Assembly: GCA_046347045.1 (NCBI GenBank)
Contig: JAXMGX010000006.1
Location: 1 to 64,000, forward strand
DNA from: ZC4RG30 sp046347045
GTDB taxonomy: Bacteria; Pseudomonadota; Gammaproteobacteria; Steroidobacterales; Steroidobacteraceae
DNA length: 64,000 nucleotides
Direction: 5' to 3'
Below are positions 53,685 through 62,582 of this stretch, in pieces. The notes beneath the pieces were generated by a model. That model had not been told where the DNA came from. It saw nothing but the letters and a program-made list of their open reading frames with translations, and searched no databases. Every line of letters begins with the position of its first letter. The first letter of the stretch is position 1. A program made the position numbers and the translations under genes.

Positions 53685-55460
53685 ATGTACCGGGCGCCGC
53701 TTCGAGAAATCCGCTTTGTCATGCACGAACTGCTGGGCGATGACGCGCTCGTCAAAGCCTATGCAGACATCGATTATTCCGGCGAACTTGCCGACAATAT
53801 TGTCGAAGAAGCCGCCAAGTTCGCCGAAAATGTGTTGGAGCCCATCAATCGCCCCGGCGATGTGCAGGGTGCCACCTGGAAGGCCGACGGCGTAACTACG
53901 CCGAAAGGATTCAAAGAGGCCTACGCGGCCTATGTGGAGGGCGGCTGGCCGCAGATGCCGGTATCCACCGAGCTGGGTGGTCAGGGCATGCCGCATGCGG
54001 TGACGCTGGCCGTCGAGGAGATCATGTTCGCCTCGAACATGGCCTTCTTCCTCGGCACCTCGCTGGCGCATGGTGCGGTGGGAGCCATCGCCGCCTCGGC
54101 CACGCCTGAACAGGTGGCGGCGTTCACGCCGAAACTCGTCAGCGGTGAGTGGATGGCCACGATGAACCTCACCGAGCCGCAGGCGGGCTCCGATCTCGCG
54201 CTGCTGCGCACACGCGCCGTGCCCGAGGGCGACCACTACCGCATCTTCGGGCAGAAGATCTTCATCACCTACGGTGATCACGACCTCACCGACAACATCA
54301 TCCATCTGGTGCTGGCGCGGCTCGACGGCGCACCCGAAGGGGTGAAGGGCATCTCGCTGTTCGTGGTGCCGAAGCGGCTCATCAATCCCGATGGCAGCGC
54401 CGGCGCGGCCAACGACCTGCGCTGCCTGTCGATCGAACACAAGATGGGCATACATGCCAGCCCCACCTGCGTGATGGCTTTCGGCGAGAAACAGGGCGCC
54501 ATCGGCTACCTGGTGGGCCCGCCCCACTCCGGGCTCGCCTTCATGTTCATCATGATGAACGCCGCGCGGCTGTCCGTGGGCGTGCAGGGTCTGGCGCAGT
54601 CGGAGCGCGCGTTGCAGCAGGCGCTGGACTGGGCGCGCAACCGCAAGCAGGGCAAGGTGCCGGGATTGCCCGCGCCCGCGGCCATCATCGAGCATCCCGA
54701 CGTGAAGCGGATGCTGTTGTCGATGAAGGCGCGCACCGAAGCCATGCGCGCGCTGTGCAGTTTCGCTGCGCTCGAACTGGATCGCGGCCACCGCGAGGCC
54801 GATGAGGCCGCACGCGCCGCGGCGCTGGTGCGCGCCGAACTACTCACGCCCATCGTGAAGGGTTGGTGCACCGAGACGGCCATGGATGTGTGCTCCACCG
54901 GTGTGCAGGTGCATGGCGGCATGGGTTACATCGAAGAGACGGGCGCGGCGCAGTTCCTGCGCGATGTGCGCATCACCTCCATCTACGAAGGCACCACGGG
55001 CATCCAGGCGAACGACCTGATCGGCCGCAAGCTCGGTCGCGATCATGGCGCCGCGATGGCCGCGCTGGTGCAGGATTTCCTGGCCGAACTGGGTGCATCG
55101 CGGGCGCTGTCGCCCGACACCAGGACCATTCGCGACGCCGCCACCGAGGCGCTGACGGCGCTGCGCGATGCCACTGAATCCGTGCAGCGACTGGCCGCCG
55201 AGGACATGTCGCGCGCGCAGGCGGTTTCGGTGGCGTATCTGACGCTGTGCGGGGTGGTGCTGGGCGGCTGCCTGATGGCGCGCGCCGCGGCAGTGTCCGA
55301 GGCCGCGCTGGCTGCATCGCCGGGCGATGCCTTCTACCAGGCGAAGCTGCAGACCTGCCGCTTCTATGCCGAGCAGGTGCTGCCGCAGTCGGCGGGTCTG
55401 GCGCGCGTGGTGAAGTCGGGCTGGGGCAGCGTCAGCGAGGCGCGGTCGGATCTGATCTGA
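53685..55460 (+). CDS. Acyl-CoA dehydrogenase (long form, FadE/DmdC-like)
   Basis: The 591-residue protein starts with the characteristic 'YRAPLREIRFVMHELL'. The catalytic core has 'MNLTEPQAGSDLALLRT', 'IFGQKIFITYGDHDL', and 'GGMGYIEETGAAQFLRDVRITSIYEGTTGIQANDL' (in parts; Glu in 'YEGTTGIQ' is the usual catalytic base in this class). An extra C-terminal helical domain of about 110 residues follows. This long form oxidises long-chain, branched or methylthio acyl-CoAs, and the exact substrate is not clear. It probably feeds beta-oxidation with fadD. The last 29 nt overlap the convergent membrane gene. Confidence 0.92.
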   Translation: MYRAPLREIRFVMHELLGDDALVKAYADIDYSGELADNIVEEAAKFAENVLEPINRPGDVQGATWKADGVTTPKGFKEAYAAYVEGGWPQMPVSTELGGQGMPHAVTLAVEEIMFASNMAFFLGTSLAHGAVGAIAASATPEQVAAFTPKLVSGEWMATMNLTEPQAGSDLALLRTRAVPEGDHYRIFGQKIFITYGDHDLTDNIIHLVLARLDGAPEGVKGISLFVVPKRLINPDGSAGAANDLRCLSIEHKMGIHASPTCVMAFGEKQGAIGYLVGPPHSGLAFMFIMMNAARLSVGVQGLAQSERALQQALDWARNRKQGKVPGLPAPAAIIEHPDVKRMLLSMKARTEAMRALCSFAALELDRGHREADEAARAAALVRAELLTPIVKGWCTETAMDVCSTGVQVHGGMGYIEETGAAQFLRDVRITSIYEGTTGIQANDLIGRKLGRDHGAAMAALVQDFLAELGASRALSPDTRTIRDAATEALTALRDATESVQRLAAEDMSRAQAVSVAYLTLCGVVLGGCLMARAAAVSEAALAASPGDAFYQAKLQTCRFYAEQVLPQSAGLARVVKSGWGSVSEARSDLI

Positions 55461-55926
55461 CCGGCGCTGAAGCTGCGGGCGGCGCTGCGCCGGCGCCAAC
55501 GTTGCCGGCGCCGGACGTGCCCGGCGCAGCCGCGTCTTCGGCGGGCAACTTCTTCGGCCACAACATCGCGCCTGCCAGCACGAACAGCGCAGCGGCGATC
55601 AACAGCCCGGCCGCCACGGCGCTGCCCGAGAACACGAACAGCAGCACGCACTCCACCAGTTGCAGCAGTCCCAGCAGCACGATCACTTCGCGCGTGACCG
55701 AGTGCGGCTTGAAGGCCACCAATCCATACAGCAGTGCGATCAGCAGCGACTGGCAGGCGAACGCCAGCCATTGCGCGCGGATGGCGTGGTCGAGCGCGGG
55801 CGCGAGGTGGTTGTTGTCCAGCGCCACCCTCAGCGTGAAGTAGTAGCTCATCAGGTAGTAGAGCCCCACGCCCGCCAGCGCGATGGCGCCGATGAGCATG
55901 CAGTAGTGGAAGCTTTTGTCCTTCAT
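55432..55926 (-). CDS. Hypothetical four-helix membrane protein
   Basis: The 164-residue protein has four predicted membrane segments ('YCMLIGAIALAGVGLYYLMSYYF', 'WLAFACQSLLIALLYGLVAF', 'VIVLLGLLQLVECVLLFVF', 'AAGLLIAAALFVLAGAMLW') and an Ala/Pro-rich cytoplasmic tail. No family is recognised. The start overlaps the photolyase stop by 4 bp, so the two are coupled on the minus strand. Confidence 0.7.
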   Translation of the reverse strand: MKDKSFHYCMLIGAIALAGVGLYYLMSYYFTLRVALDNNHLAPALDHAIRAQWLAFACQSLLIALLYGLVAFKPHSVTREVIVLLGLLQLVECVLLFVFSGSAVAAGLLIAAALFVLAGAMLWPKKLPAEDAAAPGTSGAGNVGAGAAPPAASAPVRSDPTAPR

Positions 55927-57293
55927 GGTGTGCTCCGCAGCGATCCGGCAGCATCCAGCGCGCGCTGCCGCGTCTGCTTCAGGTCGACGATGGGTTGAAT
56001 ATAGCCGGACGTGCCGGCTTCGGGCACGTAGCGACGGCGGTAATCACCATGGGGATCGAATTTGTCCGCCTGCGACTCGGGATTGAAGATGCGGAACCAG
56101 GGCGCGGCATCGGGGCTGCTGCCGGCCACCCACTGCCAGTTCAGCGCATTGCTGGCGAGGTCAGCATCCACCAGCGTATCCCAGAACCAGCGTTCGCCCT
56201 CCCGCCAGTCGATCAGCAGGTTCTTCACCAGGAAGGATGCCGCGATCATCCGCACGCGATTGTGCATGAAGCCGGTCTGCCACAGCTCGCGCATGCCGGC
56301 ATCCACCATCGCAAAGCCGGTGCGGCCCCTCTGCCAGGCGCGAAGCTGCGCCGCATCCCGTCGCCAGGGCAGATGCTCGAAGCGGGCATTGCGCGGGCGA
56401 TCGGGCAGCGAAGGGTGCAGCACCAGCTGCTGGGTGGCGAACTCGCGCCAGATGAGTTCGGCGCAGAACCGGCCGCCGCGCACGGCATCGGCGGGTTGCG
56501 CCGCGCGCTCGCCGGCCTTGAGTACTGCCGTCCACACCTGCCGCGGCGAGAGTTCGCCATGGCGCAGCCAGGGCGAGAGGCGCGAGTTGGCGTGCAGGTC
56601 CGGACGGTCGCGATCCTGCGCATAGTGCCCGAGACGGTTCGAGACGAAGGATTTCAGCGCCTCGCGTGCGCCGTCTTCGCCGGGACGCCAGTGCTGCGCC
56701 AGCGACAGATGCCAGTCTGGCGGCGACGTCAGCCGCAGGTCGTCCACCGCCAGCGAATCGGGCCAGCGCGAAGGCGGGGGCAGCTCGCGCGGTGAGGCTT
56801 CCGGTGCGTCGATCCGCACCTGCTGCAGGAAGGCGCGCCAGAAGGGCGTGAAGACCTGGTAGGGCGTGCCGGCGGCGCTGCGCACCGCATCGGGCGGTGC
56901 GAGGCGTGAGGAGTGGAATCCCAGCCCCATCATGCCCTCGGCCGCGAGGCGCTTTTCGAGCGCGCCTTCCACGCCCAGGGCCGCGGGCTCGTAGCGCCGG
57001 TTCCAGAATATCTGTGTGGCACCGGTGGCGCGCGCAACACGCAGCAGTGCATCGACGGTGGGCCCGCTTGAGATCACCAGGCGCGAGTCGCGCTCGCGCA
57101 GCCGCGCATCCAGCGCGCGCAGCGACTCCTGCAGCCACCAGCGCGTGGCGCCGCCCGGCGCCCAGTGGCCTTCTTCCTCCGGACTCCACACATACACCGG
57201 CACCACTGCACGCGCGGCGAGAGTTGCCGCGCGCAGCGCCGGGTTGTCGGCCAGTCGCAGGTCCTGGCGGAACCAGACCAGCGCGGTGCTCAT
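55923..57293 (-). CDS. phrB: Deoxyribodipyrimidine photolyase (class I)
   Basis: This 456-residue flavoprotein splits UV-induced cyclobutane pyrimidine dimers in light. The N-terminal antenna-binding domain starts 'ALVWFRQDLRLADNPAL'. The FAD-binding domain has 'SRLSPWLRHGELSPRQV', 'FAMVDAGMRELWQTGFMHNRVRMIAASFLVKNLLIDWREG' (in parts) and 'DADLASNALNWQWVAGSSPDAAPWFRIFNP', with the conserved Trp chain and Asn of CPD photolyases. Length is normal. It is in a minus-strand unit with the LCAT-like gene upstream (4-bp ATGA overlap). Confidence 0.95.
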   Translation of the reverse strand: MSTALVWFRQDLRLADNPALRAATLAARAVVPVYVWSPEEEGHWAPGGATRWWLQESLRALDARLRERDSRLVISSGPTVDALLRVARATGATQIFWNRRYEPAALGVEGALEKRLAAEGMMGLGFHSSRLAPPDAVRSAAGTPYQVFTPFWRAFLQQVRIDAPEASPRELPPPSRWPDSLAVDDLRLTSPPDWHLSLAQHWRPGEDGAREALKSFVSNRLGHYAQDRDRPDLHANSRLSPWLRHGELSPRQVWTAVLKAGERAAQPADAVRGGRFCAELIWREFATQQLVLHPSLPDRPRNARFEHLPWRRDAAQLRAWQRGRTGFAMVDAGMRELWQTGFMHNRVRMIAASFLVKNLLIDWREGERWFWDTLVDADLASNALNWQWVAGSSPDAAPWFRIFNPESQADKFDPHGDYRRRYVPEAGTSGYIQPIVDLKQTRQRALDAAGSLRSTP

Positions 57294-58516
57294 GCAACCG
57301 GAGGCGGCGAGGCGTTCAGGGAATCCAGGAAGCGGCGGCGCTGTGCCACGTCCAGTGCGGCCCAGTCGATCTTGCCGACGAGCATGGCGCGTAGCTGTGC
57401 GTCCGACACCGAGCGCGGCGTATCCGGCAGCGGGGGCGGCGCGCCGGGAAGTTGCGGCCGGGAGTCGCCCAGCAGCGCGAGCACGGCCGCATGCACCTGT
57501 GCACTGCGCGGCAGTTCGTTGTGCGCCACCCTGCAGTACCAGGCTTCCGCGCCCGCCAGCGTGGCGCGCGCGGTGGGCACGGTGCCATCGCCGGCGGCGC
57601 CGTAGCGATAGTAGAAATCATCCTCCACGCGCGCGATGTTGAGCGGCGTGTCGTAGCCATAGCCTGCGATGGCTCGGATACGTGCATCCGCGCCGCCCAG
57701 CTCGAGCATGGCCGCGCGTTCGAGCAGCGTCGCATTGGGCTGCGGCCCGACACTGGGCCAGTTGCGCGGATCGAGCAGGTTCAGCCCCGCGTCCCGCGGC
57801 AGCATCTGGTACAGGCTGTGGAACGTGGCGAACACGTCGCGTGCCAGCGCCTCGGCGCTGTGCACGGGATCGAGCTGCGCCAGGCGGCGGATCAGCGGAT
57901 ACACGCCGCGCAGCGCCTGCACCGGCGCGTAGCTGCCACCATAGGGCGCGCCCAGCGTGATCAGGTGTTCGATGCGTGCGCCGGCGTCGGTGCGCAGCGC
58001 CGCGCGCGCCACCAGGCCCCCCATGCTGTGGCCGATGGCGCTGATGTGGCGCGCGGGCTCGATGGCGATGCGCCGCGAGAACTCCAGGCCCAGTTCCGCG
58101 ATGTCGCGCCGCCAGTCGTGATCGAAGCAGCGAACCGTGTAGCCGGCGGCTTCGAGCGCGAACTTCAGCGGCAGGAAGGTGTAGAGCACCGGCCCGCATG
58201 AACGCACCGGCAGCGAGGACCAGGCGAGCTGCATCGCATCGCCGTGCTGGAATCCGGCGGGGTCCACCCACAGCAGATTGTCGGGGGGCGAGTCGCGCGC
58301 CACGGAAAGCTGCGAACCCATGATGCCCGGTAGCACGAATACACAGCGGTCAGGGTCCTTGCGCGCCCTTGCTGCCGCCATCGCCAGCGGCTGCAGGTAC
58401 TCGTATTCGGCATCGCCCAGGTAGGCGCGCAGCTCGCGGCGCCGGTAGCCTATCGCCAGCCAGTCGCCCACCTGCTGTTCGGGCCAGACCATCCGGTCGT
58501 AGACGGTGACAGTCAC
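57290..58516 (-). CDS. Lecithin:cholesterol acyltransferase-like lipase
   Basis: The 408-residue alpha/beta hydrolase has the LCAT-family opening 'VFVLPGIMGSQL' and 'LKFALEAAGYTVRCFDHDWRRDI', with the nucleophile elbow 'GHSMGGLVAR'. Asp is in 'AAGDGTVPTARA' and His in 'VAHNELPRS'. There is no signal peptide, so it is predicted cytoplasmic or exported by another route. It probably acts on phospholipid or other acyl ester. The start is ATG 58516. Confidence 0.85.
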   Translation of the reverse strand: MTVTVYDRMVWPEQQVGDWLAIGYRRRELRAYLGDAEYEYLQPLAMAAARARKDPDRCVFVLPGIMGSQLSVARDSPPDNLLWVDPAGFQHGDAMQLAWSSLPVRSCGPVLYTFLPLKFALEAAGYTVRCFDHDWRRDIAELGLEFSRRIAIEPARHISAIGHSMGGLVARAALRTDAGARIEHLITLGAPYGGSYAPVQALRGVYPLIRRLAQLDPVHSAEALARDVFATFHSLYQMLPRDAGLNLLDPRNWPSVGPQPNATLLERAAMLELGGADARIRAIAGYGYDTPLNIARVEDDFYYRYGAAGDGTVPTARATLAGAEAWYCRVAHNELPRSAQVHAAVLALLGDSRPQLPGAPPPLPDTPRSVSDAQLRAMLVGKIDWAALDVAQRRRFLDSLNASPPPVA

Positions 58517-58529
58517 TCAGGCCACCCGT

Positions 58530-59441
58530 TCACGGCGACACGGCCTTGCCGGCGGCCTCGGCGATCACATCGCAGACCGCCTCGATGGCCTGCTGCCTGG
58601 CGCTGGTCTTGCGCCACAGTGCGCCGACATGGCGCACCGGCACGGGCCGCGCGAAGGGAATGATCGCCACGCCGCGCGCATGGCCATATGCGCCGGTGCT
58701 GGCAAGCTGCGGCAGCAGCGTGATCCCGCCGCCGGAGGCCACCATCTGCCGCAGCGTTTCGAGCGAGGTGGCGCGGAAGTCCTGCTTCTCCTGCACCTGG
58801 CTGTGGCTGCAGACATCCAGCGCCTGGTCGCGCAGGCAGTGGCCGTCTTCCAGCAGCAGCAGCGTTTCGCCATCGAGATCGGCCGTCTTCAGCGAACGGC
58901 GCGATCCCAGCACATGGTGTTCGGGCACCGCGACCACGAAGGGTTCGTCGAACAACGCGCGTTCCACCATCCCATCGGCCGGCACCGGCAGCGCCAGGAT
59001 GCCCATGTCGATGTCGCCGGCATGCAGGTGATCGAGCATGGGGCCGGTCTGGTATTCATACAGCAGCAGCTCGATGCGCGGCAGCTTGCGGCGGATGCGC
59101 GCGGCCACCAGTGGCAACAGATAGGGCCCGATGGTGGGCAGCAACGCCACGCGCAGCCGCCCGGCCAGCGGATCGCGCTGCAGGGCGGTCAGCGCCACGA
59201 TCTCGTCGCTGGCCTCGATGATGCGCCGCGCGCGCGCCACCACCTGCGCACCGGCCTCGGTGAGCGCGATGCGGCGCGGGTGGCGTTCCACGAGCTGTAC
59301 GCCCAGGTAGTCCTCGAGTTTCTTGAGCTGCGCCGACAGCGTGGGCTGGCTGACGAAACAGCGCGCCGCGGCCTGGCCGAAGTGGCGTGTGTCGGCCACG
59401 GCCACCAGGTAGCGCAGGTCCTTGAGCTTCAGGTCTGCCAT
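58530..59441 (-). CDS. oxyR: Hydrogen-peroxide-sensing LysR regulator OxyR
   Basis: The 303-residue LysR protein has the winged helix 'LRYLVAVADTRHFGQAAARCFVSQPTLSAQLKKLE' (in parts) and the redox motif 'LLEDGHCLRDQALDVC'. Cys202 and Cys211 have the nine-residue spacing of the OxyR disulfide pair (Cys199/Cys208 in Escherichia coli). 'TSLETLRQMVASGGGITLLP' is also typical. It activates peroxide defence genes. The superoxide dismutase gene 2.5 kb away may be part of the same stress neighbourhood. Confidence 0.93.
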   Translation of the reverse strand: MADLKLKDLRYLVAVADTRHFGQAAARCFVSQPTLSAQLKKLEDYLGVQLVERHPRRIALTEAGAQVVARARRIIEASDEIVALTALQRDPLAGRLRVALLPTIGPYLLPLVAARIRRKLPRIELLLYEYQTGPMLDHLHAGDIDMGILALPVPADGMVERALFDEPFVVAVPEHHVLGSRRSLKTADLDGETLLLLEDGHCLRDQALDVCSHSQVQEKQDFRATSLETLRQMVASGGGITLLPQLASTGAYGHARGVAIIPFARPVPVRHVGALWRKTSARQQAIEAVCDVIAEAAGKAVSP

Positions 59442-59481
59442 TGATCGATTCTATCGAAGTCGCCGGCGCGATTGGACTGGC

Positions 59482-60081
59482 TCAGGGGCTCCACTCGCGC
59501 ACGGTGGTGGCGAGCCCTTCTTCGACGGATTTCTGCGCCGACGGGCCGGGTTTGCCCGGTCCATCGGCGGTACCCAGGCAGATGAAGCCGATGAGGTGGT
59601 CGTGGGCTTCAAGCCCGAGGCTGGCCTTGAACGCGTTGTCGAACACGCCGGCGCCGGAGAACAGGAAGGCGCTGTAGCCCAGCGCGTGCGCGGCGTTCAG
59701 CACCAGCTGCGTGGCGCCCGCCGCGGCAAAGGCCTGCTCGATGGGCGCCACCTTGTTGCCCGGGTCGATCTTGGCCGCCGCCACCACCATGAGCGGCGCC
59801 CGCGCGGTGAGGCGGTATTTGTCGCGGTTCATCTGGTAGCGCGAGGGATCGCCCTGCACGCGCGTGGCCGCCGCGGCCAGCCGGTCGTAGAAGGCCTCGT
59901 ACTGCGGTGGCCGCACGACGATGAACCGCCATGGCCGCAGCCGGCCGTGGTCGGCGGCGCGCTGCGCGGCGCCGAGAATGAGTTTCAGCTCGGCGTCGTC
60001 TGGCGCTGGCGCCTTCATGAAGGCGCCAGCCAGGGAGGTGCGCGACAGCAGTGAATCGATGATGGCGGGTGATGTGCTCAT
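59482..60081 (-). CDS. Nitroreductase family protein (YdjA-like)
   Basis: The 199-residue FMN-dependent oxidoreductase begins 'IIDSLLSRTSLAGAFM', with 'LKLILGAAQRAADHGRLRPWRFIVV' (FMN-binding motif), 'IEQAFAAAGATQLVLNAAHALGYSAFLFSG' in parts and 'GFICLGTA'. ATG 60081 is preferred; the frame stays open to 60120 but that part lies over the divergent acetyltransferase start. The enzyme belongs to the short TaNTR/YdjA group, substrate unknown. Confidence 0.92.
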   Translation of the reverse strand: MSTSPAIIDSLLSRTSLAGAFMKAPAPDDAELKLILGAAQRAADHGRLRPWRFIVVRPPQYEAFYDRLAAAATRVQGDPSRYQMNRDKYRLTARAPLMVVAAAKIDPGNKVAPIEQAFAAAGATQLVLNAAHALGYSAFLFSGAGVFDNAFKASLGLEAHDHLIGFICLGTADGPGKPGPSAQKSVEEGLATTVREWSP

Positions 60082-60100
60082 GGTGCATTCTAGTACTTCG

Positions 60101-60646
60101 ATGCAGGCTGCCCATTCCAATCCGCGCCGGGATTTCGATCCGCAGCCGGTGTTGCGCGGTTCACGCCTGCTGCTGCGGCCGCTGGTGCCCGGCGACCGCG
60201 ACGCCCTGTGGCAGGTGGCCCGCGATCCGCTGCTCTGGGATCAGCACCCCGACAAGACGCGATGCGATCCGGAAGGTTTCGCGCGGTTCTTCCAGGCGGC
60301 GCTGGATTCCGGCAGTGCGCTCGCGGTGGTGGACGCGCGCACCGACCGGGTCATCGGCTCTTCGCGCTACTACGAGTTCGACGCCGCGCGGCGCGAAGTG
60401 GCCATCGGCTACACCTTCATCGCGCGCGAATACTGGGGCAGCGGCGTGAACCGCGAGCTGAAGCGGCTGATGATCGAACACGCCGCGCCCTGGGTGGATC
60501 GCATCTGGTTCCATGTGGGCACGGGCAACCTGCGTTCGCGCCGGGCCATGGAGAAGATCGGCGCCAGCGCCGAGTTCGAAGCCCAGCGGCCGCAGAACGG
60601 CGAGATGGTCGACTTCATCTACTATGCCATCGACACGGCGCCCTGA
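60101..60646 (+). CDS. GNAT acetyltransferase (RimJ/RimL type)
   Basis: The 181-residue protein has 'LRGSRLLLRPLVPGDRDALWQV', 'DRVIGSSRYYEF', 'VAIGYTFIAREYWGSGVNRELKRLMIEHA' (in parts; acetyl-CoA loop) and 'VGTGNLRSRRAMEKIGA'. This is the RimJ/RimL pattern that acetylates protein N-termini or small amines. ATG 60101 is divergent from the nitroreductase gene with only 19 nt between starts. Confidence 0.9.
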   Translation: MQAAHSNPRRDFDPQPVLRGSRLLLRPLVPGDRDALWQVARDPLLWDQHPDKTRCDPEGFARFFQAALDSGSALAVVDARTDRVIGSSRYYEFDAARREVAIGYTFIAREYWGSGVNRELKRLMIEHAAPWVDRIWFHVGTGNLRSRRAMEKIGASAEFEAQRPQNGEMVDFIYYAIDTAP

Positions 60647-60806
60647 GGCCCCGGCTCGCTGACGTCCCGGCGCACGATGCCCCGCCGTACGGACCCGCGG
60701 GAGTCGTCGCTGTCCTACACGCGGGGCGCGTGGTTCCCGACTGCGGCAGTGCACATTGCGGTGCGAGGCTTCCTCCACGGACGGATGTCCGGGCTGGAGG
60801 TGTCAG

Positions 60807-60971
60807 ATGTTGTACTACGCAGTCGTCTTTTTCGTGATCGCGCTGGTCGCGGCACTGCTGGGATTCACGGGGATCGCGGCGGGCGCCGCCGGCATCGCCA
60901 AGATCCTGTTCCTGGTCTTCCTGGTGATGGCGCTGGTCACCTTCCTGCTCGGCCAGCGACGGAGGGTATGA
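60807..60971 (+). CDS. DUF1328 small membrane protein
   Basis: This 54-residue protein has two membrane helices with the family motif 'FFVIALVAALLGFTGIAAGAAGIAKILFLVFLVMALVTFLLG' (residues about 6-47, Gly-Ala-Gly-Ala core). ATG 60807 has CTGGAGG 6 nt upstream. It is common in proteobacterial stress or envelope loci, with function unknown. The stop overlaps the potential ATG 60968 of the next gene. Confidence 0.92.
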   Translation: MLYYAVVFFVIALVAALLGFTGIAAGAAGIAKILFLVFLVMALVTFLLGQRRRV

Positions 60972-60973
60972 AC

Positions 60974-61327
60974 ATGTCAACCACCGCCGAACACCTGGCC
61001 AACGGGGCGCGCAATGCGGGCAGCCGCATCGATGAGGGCATGCGCCGCAAATCGTCGCAGCTCGGCAAGTTCTTCGACGATGTGGAAGAGCTGCTGCGCC
61101 GCGTGTCGACGATGGAGGATGCCGACATCTTGCGGTTGCGCAATCGCGTGGAGTCCTCGATCGAGCACGTGAAGGAAGCCACCAGCGATGGCGTGCATCG
61201 CGCCGTGGACAACACGCGCAAGGCGGCGCTGGCCACCGACGAATACGTGCGCAGCAACCCTTGGAAGATCATTGGCGCGACGGCCGCCGTCGGCATCCTG
61301 ATTGGTGCGCTGCTGCGCAGGAAGTGA
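60974..61327 (+). CDS. DUF883 (ElaB/YqjD-type) membrane-anchored protein
   Basis: The 117-residue protein is helical and charged ('GKFFDDVEELLRRVSTMEDADILRLRNRVESSIEHVKEA') and ends in the C-terminal membrane anchor motif 'VRSNPWKIIGATAAVGILIGALLRRK' (in parts). ElaB/YqjD proteins bind inactive ribosomes or respond to stress in stationary phase. ATG 60974 is preferred for Shine-Dalgarno spacing; ATG 60968 is two codons earlier. Confidence 0.9.
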   Translation: MSTTAEHLANGARNAGSRIDEGMRRKSSQLGKFFDDVEELLRRVSTMEDADILRLRNRVESSIEHVKEATSDGVHRAVDNTRKAALATDEYVRSNPWKIIGATAAVGILIGALLRRK

Positions 61328-61692
61328 ACGTGGGCGTCAGCGCGCTGGCGCCGCTGCTGGTGCGGCACCTGGCTTCGTACGCGCAGCTGGGTGCCGCCGC
61401 GGCCAGTGAATACCGCGGCGCCTGCGCACGTCGGCTGCTGCTGCTGGTGCTCGGCATGGTGGCGGCAGTGACTGGTGTCGCGGCGCTGTGGGCCGCCGGG
61501 CTGATGGCGCTGTGGGATACGCCGTGGCGGGCGATGTATGCCTTCGGCAGTGCCGCGGTGCTGCTGGTGGCGGCTATTGCCATGCTGATGGGCGCCATGT
61601 CAGCCGGCGTGCCGGGGCCGTCGACCGACGCGCTGAAGGGCGAGGTGCTGAAGGATCTGGAACTGTTCCGGCAATGGAAGGGATCACCATGA
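61324..61692 (+). CDS. YqjE-like / phage holin-superfamily membrane protein
   Basis: The 122-residue protein has two membrane helices ('LLLLVLGMVAAVTGVAALWAAGLMALW', 'AMYAFGSAAVLLVAAIAMLMGAM') and short polar ends. Position after DUF883 and before a small basic protein is the YqjD-YqjE-YqjK order. GTG at 61324 overlaps the DUF883 stop (GTGA); GTG 61330 is an alternative. Function is unknown, probably stress-envelope. Confidence 0.75.
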   Translation: MNVGVSALAPLLVRHLASYAQLGAAAASEYRGACARRLLLLVLGMVAAVTGVAALWAAGLMALWDTPWRAMYAFGSAAVLLVAAIAMLMGAMSAGVPGPSTDALKGEVLKDLELFRQWKGSP

Positions 61693-61901
61693 CACCGCCG
61701 CGCGAAGCGCTGGAGAGTCTGGAAGCCAACCGCGCAGTAGTGCGCGCGCTGCTGCTGCCTGGATCAACCGGCGCGCAGGCCGATGTGTTTCCTCGCAGCG
61801 AGGCGATGCGCTTCCTTCTCGACCCGCGCAAGCGCCGCCTGGCCTATGGCCTGTTCACCGCGGCGTGGATGTTCATGGGGCTTCGTCGCGCCCGTATGTA
61901 G
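61689..61901 (+). CDS. Small YqjK-like hypothetical protein
   Basis: The 70-residue protein starts at ATG 61689, overlapping the previous stop by 4 bp. It has a charged first half ('MTPPREALESLEANRAVVRALLL') and a C-terminal hydrophobic, basic end ('LAYGLFTAAWMFMGLRRARM'). Homology is too weak to name, and the position in the run is the main evidence. Confidence 0.65.
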   Translation: MTPPREALESLEANRAVVRALLLPGSTGAQADVFPRSEAMRFLLDPRKRRLAYGLFTAAWMFMGLRRARM

Positions 61902-61918
61902 CGCTAAGGAAATCCAAC

Positions 61919-62578
61919 ATGGCACAAGCACGGCAGGGCAGCGTTCGCGCGGTGCAGGATGTGGATGGCACATCGGTGCGCAAGTACGTGGCGAAGCCCT
62001 TCGAGGTCGAGGCCTTCGGCAAGCTCAGCGCCGCGGCCATCGACGCGCACCTGGGGCTGTATCAGGGCTATGTGGTGCAGACCAACGCAGTGCTCGAATC
62101 CAAGGCGCAGCTCGACAAGATGGGCGGCGAGCTGATGGAGAACCCGGTGCGGCCGGCAGAGAGCCTGGCGCGCCGGCTGGCCTTCGAACTGAATGGGATC
62201 ACGCTGCACGAGCTGTTCTTCGAGCAGTACCTGAAGGGCGTGCACAGCGAAACCGGCGCCTTCGAGCGCGTCGCGGCGCAGAACTTCGGCCGTGTGGAGC
62301 AGTGGCGCAGCAGCGTGTCAACGCTGGCCAAGACACGCGGACCGGGCTGGGTCATCGCCGCCTTCGACGAGGGCCGGGGCTATCTGCACAACTTCTGGCT
62401 GGACATGCACCACCTGTACGTGCCGGCGGGCCTCCGGGTGATCTTCGTGCTCGACCTGTGGGAGCACGCCTACATGACCGACTACGGCGCCAAGGGTCGC
62501 GGTGAATACGTGGATGCCGCGCTGCATGCCACCTGCATGGGCTGCCTGGACCAGCGCATCGGCTCCCGTCCCACCTGA
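61919..62578 (+). CDS. Superoxide dismutase (Fe/Mn family)
   Basis: The 219-residue enzyme has the metal ligands in 'DAHLGLYQGYV' (His), 'GITLHELFFEQYL' (His) and 'VLDLWEHAYMTDYG' (Asp and His). It is a divergent Fe/Mn superoxide dismutase: the usual HHxxYV and 'WNH' blocks are modified, and the N-terminus has an extra 30 residues. It probably detoxifies superoxide in the cytoplasm. ATG 61919 has AAGGA upstream. It is in a six-gene plus-strand run with DUF1328, DUF883 and the AI-2E gene. Confidence 0.85.
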   Translation: MAQARQGSVRAVQDVDGTSVRKYVAKPFEVEAFGKLSAAAIDAHLGLYQGYVVQTNAVLESKAQLDKMGGELMENPVRPAESLARRLAFELNGITLHELFFEQYLKGVHSETGAFERVAAQNFGRVEQWRSSVSTLAKTRGPGWVIAAFDEGRGYLHNFWLDMHHLYVPAGLRVIFVLDLWEHAYMTDYGAKGRGEYVDAALHATCMGCLDQRIGSRPT

Positions 62579-62582
62579 CCAC

